Below are positions 28,968 through 40,000 of a stretch of 64,000 nt of DNA, one piece after another. The notes below the pieces were generated by a model. That model was not told where the DNA came from. It saw only the letters and a program-made list of their open reading frames with translations, and searched no databases. The first letter of the stretch is position 1, and the number at the start of each line of letters is the position of its first letter. Position numbers and translations under genes: made by a program. Source of the stretch: Formicarius rufipectus (Eukaryota > Chordata > Aves > Passeriformes > Formicariidae); NCBI GenBank assembly GCA_013399695.1, contig VXAU01003998.1, positions 535,888-599,887 on the forward strand. The letters are read 5' to 3'.

Positions 28968-29689
28968 TTAGGTTTTTCCACTCTGGAATCCTTTATAATA
29001 CCCTGAATAACCCTGGAAAGGCCTCCCAGTTGCAACACAATGTACAAAAATACACCTTTTAGTGTTTCTCACTTCCAAGATTTGTAAGAATGATGTCACA
29101 TCCAATATGCCAAAAACCTGGGGATAAAGCAACACTGTTAACTCTGATTTGCTCATCTTTAATGCTAATGTGAGTTGTGTATGCATGTGAAGGACTAATA
29201 GGATTTTCTGAGCAAGCAGCAAGGAGAACAACTCATGCTAATAATGGCCATTACACCAGAACACAGAGCACTGTACCATCATCCTCATGAGCAAGGATAT
29301 GTTGTTCAGGGAAAATAAGCACCTTTAACATCCCATGACAGCTGCCAAAATATCTACCAGTTTTTAAAGGCAGCTTCTTAACCTTGCCAGTCTTACAGCA
29401 CTGCCAGCACTCAAACAGATCTGAGAGAACTTCATACAACTCAGCTTTTCAGCAGCTCAGAACCTTAACTTTGTTTCAGACTGCAAGCTGTGCATAACTA
29501 TTGAAAAATCATGGCTATAGACACAAGAAGTGATTGCAGCAGGCACTGCATATTTCTGAAGAGCTAGAGTCTGCTCCCCTCCCAGTGATTTGCCTGCTGC
29601 ACGTCCCTGAATGAGTCATCTGTGTAGGGGAAACACCTCCAAATTAGCAGATTAGGAACGACAGATCATACAGAGCTGAGCTCAGAGTC

Positions 29690-29960
29690 ACAGCTCTGCT
29701 CCTTCCAGGTCCAAGCTCCCTGCACACACGACCTTGGACCGCATGGCCCCATCCGGACGTCCCGTTTCCAGTGCCAAGCAGCACAGCCCCAGCACGGTGC
29801 TCCACCTGGACTAAAAAGCATCCTCCTACAAGAGTCTACTTTTTCTTGGGCAAACAAGGCAGTGGCAAAGTGGGGAGCACAGAGGAAAAAAACAAAGGCA
29901 CACAGTGCTGACGCTCCCATCCAAGAGGCAGGTCATGGCCTTCATGGACATCCCGACCGG
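29690..29960. other. GC- and CpG-rich patch in intron
   Basis: About ten CpG dinucleotides occur in about 270 bases (for example accgcatgg, tccggacgtcccg, gcacggtgc, cccgaccgg), in surroundings where CpG is rare. On the - strand an 84-codon frame (29920-29666) starts with a hydrophobic signal-peptide-like segment (MGASALCAFVFFLCAPHF). No family is recognised and the start context is weak (T at -3, G at +4). It could be a small CpG island, an alternative promoter or a conserved element; a chance frame in GC-rich DNA is the default reading. Confidence 0.35.
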
Positions 29961-30850
29961 AACACAGGGGTGCAAACCTATCACATACCTTGTACTGGAT
30001 TACACAATGCTTAAATTGTGTTCATTATCAAGCAGAGGCTACCATAAATTAGTAGTGAAAACGATCTAATAAAGGGAAATCCCAAATAAACATGACCTGT
30101 TTTAATAATTGGCAAACCAGGCTTTTGGGCACAGAAATTATGCATATTATCCCAGGAATAAAGGTTATGGAGTTATACAAAGTAACAGGTCCACTACTTT
30201 TCTAGTATTAGAAAAGACAAAACTAGGAACACTCTTGTTTACATAAGTTGCAGTTGATCTTATTTGGTAAGACTGTAAGTGTCCTAATTTGGTTTTAAAA
30301 GTAAAATCAATTGTAAATTTATTTAGACCAATTTACCTGCCTGCCTGTTGTACATCACTGGGCTTGTATTGATTGTTTGAGATGGAACTCATTCCAAATT
30401 GTATTGATTTAATTCATTAGCAAATTTTTAGCAAAGCATATTTTATTTTTTCAGAGCAGAAGTACATAAAGCTCCATTTAGAAGCTGCAGGACTGGAGCA
30501 GGGTTGGGATGGAAGAGAGAAGAACCAGAGTTTCTCCAACGAATAAGATTTACAACCAGCAGTAACATGAATCATCGGTTTCAGATAGGAGAATCATTTT
30601 CTAAACAATAAATAAGAAAAACTAGGAGTGGAAAAAGCCTATGTACATTGATGGGGGAAAAAAAAATCAGTTGGTGAAGTAAGAATGAGGTGAATAATTC
30701 ATAAATAGTAGTGTATTGGTTGTTTTAACAGACGTTTTGATTTATAGATTTAAGTGCCTAAAATAGCTCAACAATTTATAAATAATCTCAAAATCAACAG
30801 ATCATGAGTAGATTTGTCTGGCTTTACAGCAAGGCAGTCGAGCTGCATTT

Positions 30851-30864
30851 GTTACCTTGGCAAC
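30851..30864. promoter_or_regulatory. RFX X-box-like site 1
   Basis: gttaccttggcaac matches the bipartite RFX-family X-box (GTTNCC, two bases, GGNAAC), with both half-sites intact. RFX factors bind such sites as dimers and act in ciliated and neural cells. Identification is by motif only; binding is not shown. Confidence 0.55.
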
Positions 30865-30877
30865 TGAAGGTACCTCA

Positions 30878-30891
30878 GTTACCATGGCTAC
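30878..30891. promoter_or_regulatory. RFX X-box-like site 2 (one half degenerate)
   Basis: gttaccatggctac lies 27 bases after the start of the first site. The left half (gttacc) is intact; the right half, ggctac, differs by one base from ggcaac. The bases between the two sites include the palindrome ggtacc. The pairing supports a regulatory element, but this remains a motif-based inference. Confidence 0.4.
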
Positions 30892-33800
30892 AGCTCCTTT
30901 AAAATATGGTTGGCAATTCCTCCCTCCCCAATTTTTGTGACTATTTTGAAAAGGAATTTAAAAGAAAAAAGAAATCCCCGTACTCTTAACACTCGCATTA
31001 AGACAAAAGGTCTGCAAAATGCAAATTCGCAACCCACAAGACCCAGTTAAGGATAAGCCAGTTTTTCCTGCTGCAAATCTTTAGCTCGCTGAGAGACCCT
31101 GTTATGAAGAGCTTGGATCTGGGAATCCATAATCTTGGATTATGAAGAGCTTGATCATCACATACTCAGCACAACACTTCACATCAAAACCCAGCTCTGG
31201 AAGAAGTGGTGCAGAAATTGACTCCTACCACTCTGTGTATCAAAGCTCCCCACAGCCAGGCAGCTGCCTGGATTGCTTAATGAGACATGGGAAAAACTGG
31301 ATTCTTGTTTCAGAAGCAAATGAGGTGGCAACAGGGAGTGCATTCACCTTCCTGCACTCCACTCATACTCGAGATGGGTTTCCTATACAGTCCGGAAAGG
31401 ACAGATTTATGGAGGAAACCATTTACTGCAGTCAAGTCAGTGTCCTCTGAATTATCCTAAGGTTAGAGTGGCATTTATGTTGCTAAGATGCAAGTAATCT
31501 GTTTAGGGAAGTTGCCTGCACCAAATACATCAAGAGGAGGAAAGGTCTTTCCGGCTTTCCAGATAATTGTGCACTTTAATCTGAAGCACAGGGCATTAAA
31601 GGAAGAGGTCACAATGGGAAGCTGCCTCTTTCACCTCTTTGAGGGTATACTGCGAGTTAAATATAAACACTCTTCAAGCTCTGACTGAGAAAAAAAAAAA
31701 ATCATAATTTTTTAAAAAATAATCACAAACTTTGGTTTTGGCACCTTTCAATTCCCAACTAGCTCTATTGTTTAAAAACATCTTTAACCTTTCCTGCCTG
31801 GAAAACAGTTTCTTGTGCTTTTCTGCAACATCTATTTGCACGTAGTTTGTGCTCTAAGCAGGCTTATGGCAGCACACAATTGCCAGAAATCACTCAAGAA
31901 TTAGAAATGGAGCGAGAGAAAATAATTCCAAAGTGAATACTGTTTTTCATCTTTGTTAGGTAACAGAACTGGCTTGAACACAAGTCCTGCCTTTCTCCTC
32001 TGCTCTTCAACTTCATCCCCAGTCCCCTCTCCCCCATCTATTTGTTATCTTTAGCTGGCTGTATTCACCTTACCTACTACCCACAGGTCTATGAATTGCT
32101 TTCTTCAACCAAGTCAGCATTATGGACCACTCCTTATTTTTAAAAGCCTTATATAAAAAAGCTTTTAGAAGTACCCATTTGCTTAAGATCTTCTTTAAGC
32201 CAGCAGGGCATGCTGCAGAAAGGACATGGCACAGCAAACTGCCTCACGTGCAGGAAACAAAATACAATTTATCCAGACATTCTCAGACAAATATTCTTTT
32301 CTTGAAATCAATACACATCTGATGTCAGATCGTTTCACTCAATTACCCTTTAATTTTTATGCACTTTTGTGTATGTGGATATTTGCTAGGGGAGATTTCC
32401 AGAATTGATTACTGATTTCTGGTGATTCACAGTTAATGAGTGTCCAAAACAAAATCTCCTTAAGGGCCAGATTTTAATAAACTAGCAGTCTGATCATGTT
32501 GAATTATCTGATAAGAAATCTTTGTGTTGAGGAATTTGGAGTTTCATGACAAAGTACTGAAGATACCAAAAGGGGCAGTAGAAATGTTTTCACCCTTTTC
32601 TAACCCAGAGTGGCCATTTGTAAAGTCGTTGATGTCACAGAGATGCACAAAGAGCAAAACTCTCAGAGCCTACACAAATCCTAGCACTGCCCCCCCTCAT
32701 TCTTTACACACACACACCACATTTGGTCTGTGTTGGGGACTTGCTGCACTGCAGAGTTAAAAGGAAGAGCACGGCTGAAAGGCTGAGCTGGAATTTCACA
32801 ACTAGATGGCTTTGAACTCTGCAAACAGTAGTTCTGGGGGACTTATCTTGACCAACAGAGACAGTAGCCTAACAACAGCCCAGCACTCTGAATTTCACAG
32901 TTTATCCATCCCTACGGAGGTTTGGATATTAAGACACAGGTTTCAAACAATATCCCCTAATGATGCCCCACTCTAAGACCTTGATACTGGTAGTTGTGTA
33001 GTCAAAGCTAAAATAGCACACTTGAGAAACACAGGCTCTAATCTTTGAGCATCACAATCCCCTTGTCTATGGGACAGAAGTAGTACCTATTCTTTTTGCC
33101 TTACAAAACAGTTGCAGAGATTGATACCTGTATTACCATTTCAACAGCACTTCTAAGGCATTGAGTTGCACACTGTTAAATGTTATGCAATATTTTGGAT
33201 TCTTTGTACTGCAGGTAGATGCATAATAGTCAAACAAAGCTATTTCAAATGAAAGATATTTCCTTTTTGTTGGAGGTTAGAATTCAGAAACTGAGTTGGT
33301 TCTTCACCCACAGTTCACATCATACCTGCACATGCATGTGAATAAACCTAAGAAATGAAAATATGCCACAAATGATACAGACAGAATGCAGCAAACAATA
33401 ATAAATGAGAGGACCCTAGTATCCCACAACACGTTGAGTGTGCTGCAGGACACAAGCTAAACACAGTTGCATAACATTGCTAGCAAATCTCTTAAAATAC
33501 TCCAAGTTCCTTTCTTTTTATGCACAAAACAAACTTTCTCTAGGTTCAGGCTATGACTTACCTTGTGATCCTTTCCTAATATTTCTGTCTTTCTTTTAAC
33601 CTTGGCTGCACAAGAATTTGGTTTTAGAAGTGTTTTCTTGTTGCTCATGCAATACATCTCACAGCAGGTGTTTAGAGGGCTCCTCCTGAGCCTTTTGTAA
33701 CACTGACTAGAAGGGATTCACAGAAAGAGGTACTTGGTGTATCTCTCCAGCACCAAATGAGATGTTAAGTCTCACAGCAGCCACCTGGAAAGGGCTGTTG

Positions 33801-35809
33801 GGAGCCCTTTTGACAGTGCCAAGCAATCAGCCCTGCAGCCCTGGAAATCCTCTCTCTGTGAGAACTCCACAGGTGCTTACACTTGAACTGGCTGATGGGA
33901 GGAGTGGTCACTACATGGAACTGACAGCAGGGTTACTGTCATGGTGATATCTGTGACTGTATGTTGGCTATAATTTGGCCTGAAAAAGCATAAGAGTGAG
34001 GACAATTTTTTTTTCATTCCTCTCCTCCATATAAGCAGAGTTTTTCCTGTCTGTAGGCATGCACTAGTGTAGCTAGACTGGATACAGTGACTATACACAG
34101 TTGGAGAAAAGATTTCACCAAGGAAAAAGGATGATAAACCCCTCTCCTATAAATCAAGACGGTGCTGTCAGCAAGGGGGGTATGTGCACTAACTGGCCTG
34201 TACTACATTCCATGATGGATGCGCACCTAATGGCAGGTGCCTTCATGAGTTTGGGTTGTAGCTGTCCTATCACTTCCTGGGGTTTTCTATGGTCACAGTT
34301 TGCCTTGTTGATGACTGAAAGTCCTGGACAGGCACATGATCTGCCACAGGATTTCAGAGGTACCTTCAGGGATAAAAGAAGAATTATCTGGAGTTTCTAT
34401 GTGAAGTTCAATATGATTCTTTTTACATAGGGAAACTCAAACTCTGGAAGGTGTCTTTGAAATATAAAGTAATGGCTAAGTTTCAAAGACTTACTAGAGC
34501 ATCCTAGAAAATTGGATACCTAACTAATCAACTTATCAAGCTTCACAGCAAAAGGATGTTTTCCTTGTTTTCACATGTGGAAGCAATAATTTCATAAGGC
34601 AAAGACATAGACAGTCTTGAAAGAGTTTAAGGAGACACTCTAAGATACTTTAAACAAAGGTGCTCATTGTTTAGAAAAAAATAGCTTTCCATAAATATAT
34701 GTACTTGCCCGCAAAACAATGGAATCTCACCCCAAAGAAAATGGGCCATTTCCCAAGAGATGTAAGACAAAAAGAATTATCAGGGAAGCAAAGTGCCTGA
34801 CCACCTGAGCAGGAGACTGGCACAAACTGACTACCTTATGGCTCCAGTTGCTTACTGCTGATGCATTTAAGAGTGGAGCCATAAAAACATAGAAATAAAT
34901 ATTTTCCTCTTCAGAGAGACAGTAGAACTGGTGTTGAAGAAAGACAGTGATGAAATATCAGATACCGCCACCACAGCCCTTTCATTCACTGGCATTGTAA
35001 ATTTGGAAACACAGCAGAGAAGGGATCTGTGGGTAGGAGACTATAGCAATTATACATCTTGTACCTGTGAACAAGTAAAGCAGAACTCCACAGAGGGAAA
35101 TTATTAGCAGTAAAAGCTGAGGCAAGAATTTGTGCTGTAGAGGGCTTGTGTTCGGTTTTTGGAACAGGAATCAGAGTGGGTCTTGTGCAACAGCACCACA
35201 CAGATCAACCTGCGTTCAGACAGTAGAAGCAAACCTCCTGCCCATGGCATGGTTACTCTGCAGCTCAAAATACCTGGAAGTGCACACTGCATCCCAGCTG
35301 CTGGGAGGGGGGCAGGTGATCCTTTTGGCTGGCTGTAAAGTCTGTCCTGCCATTCAAGTCTCCTTCCAGAGAATGGTGCCCCCAGCATGATGCCTCTCTG
35401 CCTGGAAGAAGCAGCCCTGGAAGAGAGGAAAGGTGTGGTGGCTAGCAGAAGAAAAGGCAACACAGGACAAGAGTCCAGGGCTAGGAAGAATTCTTCCTTT
35501 CCCTCCTTATGAGGAGAAAAGACCTGGCAACAATGCTGTGCAAATAGTCACAGGAGACGTCTGAGGCTACAGAAATGCTGACACTGAGGCTATTACTGTA
35601 ACATGTCTGATCCCAAAAGCAGCCTCTATCTTCCTCTGGTGGCAAGTCCCTCCCATTCAGGAGGTTCTTCTTAATCCAAGGCCACCCCTAGTACTGAGAG
35701 CTACCCTAGAAGGTGCACAAAAGAGGAGAAGAGGCCTCTTTTCCAGTTCTGCATCCCCAGTGTCCTTGAGTGTTATTAGATACCTAATATGTAAACAGTT
35801 TTTTATATT

Positions 35810-36010
35810 TAGCATACTTCTGTGTGTAACTTAGCATATTATAGCTTTCATATATATAATTGTATGATGTATTACTTCAGCTATATTACATAGAACTCTA
35901 TATGTAATATATAATATATACAATTTTGAATTGTAATACAGTATAATACACTCAAATAAATGTTTCTGTATTTATATATTAATCTTATTCCATACATATA
36001 TATATATACA
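35810..36010 (+). repeat. AT-rich low-complexity DNA with TA runs
   Basis: It contains repeated TATA, ATATAT and TAATATAT words, with the longest TA runs near 35850-35860 and 35995-36008. It lies immediately before the probable LTR. No unit structure beyond dinucleotides is seen. Confidence 0.7.
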
Positions 36011-36135
36011 AAAGATGGATTCTTTCTTTTCCACACACATTCATATATACTTAGGCTTTATTTATTCATTTATTCAGTGAACTTTTGCAGCCACTCTGAG
36101 CATATGGATTACCATTTCCAGGTCAAGAGACCCTG

Positions 36136-36613
36136 TGTTGTAAGCAACATAATGCAGCTCTGCCGTTGAGTCAGGAAAGGAGAAGGCACACTTCTTAAGT
36201 GTGAGGCAGAAATGGCATCTTATTATAATGGCTTCTCCCTTTAATAGGGTCGGGCTAGAACTTTCCAGAAGAGGGTGGGACTAGGGTGGAGTTAGGGTGG
36301 AGCATGGGAGGAGCATGCAACACAAGGGGTGGGAATAACCATGTAGGGAATATACTGTAATGCATTAAAAAACAACCAAGCACAGGGGAGGATTCGAGGC
36401 CATGAGGGAAGAAGGAATTTTCCAGCAACTACAATAGAACATATAGGGAATTATGCATTAACTCCAAAACCCTTAACAAAACCCAAAACATGAAGTCCAT
36501 CATAGTGAAAAACATTCCAGTTCTCTTCACACCCTTGTCTCTCTATCGATGAAGGTTCATTGTCAGATGTTGTCTCTCCGATCTTCGTAGCTCCTTCCTC
36601 CTACAATATAACA
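36136..36613 (-). mobile_element. Probable solo LTR of an endogenous retrovirus
   Basis: Read on the - strand, this roughly 478-base block begins TGTTATATTGTAGG and ends TTGCTTACAACA, so it has the TG...CA ends and short TGTT/AACA inverted termini of an LTR. Inside, on the - strand, is a promoter-like stretch (cctattaaaggg) and an AATAAG word near ttataataagatgcc, in the usual order for U3 then R. A series of GGGTGG-type repeats occupies 36269-36335 on the + strand. No gag, pol or env frame flanks it, so a solo LTR is likely. No clear target-site duplication was found (left flank accctg, right flank ccttac), which lowers confidence. The family is not identified. Confidence 0.5.
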
Positions 36614-36702
36614 CCTTACTGAGAACTTGGCTCTTGAAAAAACAGTCAGCACTCACTGAGTCCAATACCCTCAATCTTTTTGGTCTGAGTCAAGACAGAC
36701 TG

Positions 36703-37000
36703 TATAGAGTCATAGGAACCTTTCAGCTGGAAGGGACCTTTGAAGGTCATCTGGTCCAACCCCCTGCAATGAGCAGTGACATCTTTAACTAGATCAGGTT
36801 GTTCAGAGCCCTGGCCTTGAATGTTTCCAAGGATGGGACATCTACTACCTCGCTGGGCAGTCTGTTCCAGTGTTTCACCACCTTCATAATAAAAAAACTT
36901 CCTTATATCTAAATCCAAATCAATCCTCATTCAGTTCTAACCCATTACCACTTATGCAATTCCAACAGACCCTGCTCAAATATCTGTCCCCATCTTTCTT
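36703..37000 (-). mobile_element. CR1-type LINE fragment
   Basis: The + strand reads tagagtcataggaacctttc, then agctggaagggacctttgaa, ggtcatctggtccaaccccc and tcagagccctggccttgaat. These are the antisense of an avian CR1 3' end. It lies 90 bases beyond the probable LTR. It is 5' truncated near the gtccccatctttctt wording, with no coding capacity. Confidence 0.9.
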
Positions 37001-40000
37001 GTATGACAAAGGCTATTTTGGAAGTTGCCTAAAAAGGTACCAACACAGTTTTGTAAGTTATTTTGTCACTAATTTGGATATCTAAAATGGCTCACAGCCA
37101 GTGAAAATCTAGTAGTGACAAAGAGTGCTGTCAGTGGAAATTTTGTATGCTCCCATCCTGTGCATTATCTTTGCACTAATTAAGCTGTGCAATAGACTCT
37201 ACCTAACTCAGGAATGAAAACATTCGTTGCTTTTCAAAATATTTTTCTCATTTGTTTAAAATTGTTGGAGTTTCTTAATGTTTTGGATATAATTTCATAC
37301 AATTATATCATAATATTGACACTTGATATTTGGGTTTTGTAGAGCAAAGGCACAAAAGGGTCTCAACAGTGTGTAGCATATTTAAGCCATCTAGGATCTT
37401 AGAAAAGCTTTTGTGCTTCATGCTGCACAATGGTATGGAAGAACTATGGCCATAAAGCTTTAAAAGCACAGACTGGTAGCTATGGCTTAAGCTAAGCAAA
37501 CCAATATGGGAGGAAAAGTGTCTACAAGACACTGCTAGTCATAACCTGGAAAAGAGGAAAGTTAATGAAACAAAAACAGTTTCTCTGAACAACGTGAAAT
37601 TATCTAAAATGAAGCAGTCATTGAAATGTCTGGAGCTTATTTTTAATCACCTTGTTAGGAACTCTGGCTTTTCAGGGACTACATCATCCACATAAACTGC
37701 AGTGAAAACAGGAAATCCTGAGCTCAATATTTACTGGCACCAAAGGGATCCCAGGGCTTCCGGTTTTCCAGAGTGATGAGTTATTTTGAGTGCCTCAGTT
37801 CTGAGGCGCTCAGCTGAACTGTCAGAGGGTAAACACTCAGCTGCTCCCAGAACTAAAGCTTTTTGGAACATCTCCCACAGAGTCAGAAACTGAGGTGTCA
37901 AAATTCGTGGTCAAACACAAAAGAATCTGGTCTGTACCTCCAAAGAGGAATTCTATAATAATGACTTTTGCTACAATAGTCCTTTGGGAGAGAAAATGGA
38001 TTCAGGGTCCCACCATGGCAGGCACTGCAGACCCAAACTGCTCACCTCTGGGGGCTGATCTCCCCCTTTGGGCTCTGCAGGACCTGCCAGCATCCTATTC
38101 CCTGACACACACCCCCAGCTGTTGCTGAGTGTGTGTGGAAGGTTTGACAGACCCCACACCCTGTCTGAGGCTGGTTATGTAGCGAGCCCACTCACATTTG
38201 AAACAATTAAAGATGTGAAAGGTACTAATTTTAATTTGCCTTGAAGCAGAAGCATTATTGTCTTAATGCAGAGATGATCTGGAACACACTCCAAACATCT
38301 TGGCTTAAAAACCACATGGAGGGAAAGCAGCCTTGTGTATTAGGTTAGGGAGTTCTACCTTCAGGACACAGCCTTGCTGTGTTTCAGGTGTTTCCTTATG
38401 GCATTTTGCACTCAATACTTCAACACATTGGAGGGTTTCTTCTTGCAAAAAAAAAAAAAAAAGATAAGCAAGCAGGGCATGCTCTTTCTAAGGCTGCTGG
38501 AGAATACCAAGCATCCTCTGCCTCCTTCACACCTGTAACAATTTCATTCCTCAGGGGCTGGTGTGGAGCTGAGGCTGGTAAATCAAACTATTGCAGGTGG
38601 ACTCTGGCACCAGTCCAAAAGTAGGTTTAAGAAGAGCTGTACTCTATATAAGCATAAACATGTGAATTAAGCCACCTTTGGGCAAGTCACAGTGCAGAAG
38701 CTGTAACAAGAAGGAAAAAAAATAGACTGGCAGCAAGTTAGAGAGGAAGGAAGTGTGATTTCTCAGGAGATAAAATAGCATCCAGAACAAAGGTGGTGAG
38801 GTGAGATCCTGAAAATCCTAACATATGACACTACCACCAGTCATTGCTACGAAACTTTCCTTTTCAGTTTAGAACAGAAACTGCAGAGTCCAAAAAATAT
38901 TATCTGCCATCTAACATAAAAAAGACTGAAAACCCTAGCATTAATGGGCAATTAGAGTTCCCTGGTTTCATTTGTCAGGTGTTAGTTTATGTTCCGTGTA
39001 TGAGATGTTACATGACTTTCTCAGTTTCTTTGACTCTAGAGCATTTGACAGAACTGACAGCATAAAAGTATGTGGCATCATCTGAAAATGAGATTAATAA
39101 TGATATTGAGTTTATGCAACATAAATATGAGCATATGAAAAGAGGAGTTTAAGACTCATGGAACATTTCAATGTTTAGTGATTGTTAGCTTACAAGAGAA
39201 GGAAAACATCTGTAAACTTCTAAATGCACAGCTGTCTGTGACGGATATGACAAAACTGAAGAAGCTTAAGATGCAGCATAGAGTATTTAGGTTAGGTATT
39301 AAGAAGAAAAAAAATACAGAAAAAATATGGTGAAGTACTGGGCTAAGTTTTCTGCAGAATTTTTACCATTTTCACCATTGGAGGTCCTTAACAGCAGTCA
39401 ATGTAGCTGTCTTTTGAGAGTGAGCAGACTGTGTTTTGGGACAGGGAAATGACATTTTGGAGGTCCCTGCCAAACATTCCTTTCTGCGGTCCCTCAAAGA
39501 GATGGAAGGCTAACTTTTACACTTACAGCACTTATGCAGTGTCTCATACATCTGGCTGCAGACATTTTGGGGCCCTTCTGGATCAAGGAGTCTATGTATG
39601 TTAAGAATTTCCCACTGAGCTGTTGCTGAGCAATACAGAACATTTCTTAGTCCCACCATACTGTCTCCATACAGTTCTCCCTACCAGACTAGGGAGCAGC
39701 AAGGAAGGTTGCAAAACATACTCACTTCTGTGTCAATGTTCCTATTAAATCACAAGACTTAACCTGTCATAGATGAAACTGGACAAGTTGCCTGCAAACC
39801 ACAACCAGCCATTCCAGCCTTTCCCTGGTGACCACCTGGCTAGCCTTGTGGCCACAGAGAAGCACTGTGCCTACCACAGTTCTGAGGCAGTCTTGCTTGT
39901 CCCAGTAACTACCTTGTCAAAGCACATGGCTGCCTGCTAGGACTAACATTTGAGAGATCAGCTTCTAATTTATTTATTGCGATGTCAACACCGAATAACT

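Larger units (their letters stand above)
27202..36135 (+). other. Presumed KCNC1 intron 1, central part with candidate regulatory patch
   Basis: No exon or RNA gene was recognised. It holds a TAAA microsatellite (28946-28967), a GC- and CpG-rich patch (29690-29960), an AT-rich stretch from about 30000 to 30840 with several homeobox-like ATTA/TAAT words, two tandem X-box-like motifs (30851-30891), and AT-rich low-complexity DNA at about 35810-36010. The 35400-35760 block is slightly GC-richer, without motifs that I can name. Confidence 0.5.

Noticed and set aside
36240..36310. gttagggtgg/ctagggtgg units resembling interstitial telomere repeats
   Set aside because: The units are irregular, not TTAGGG arrays, and lie within the candidate LTR.
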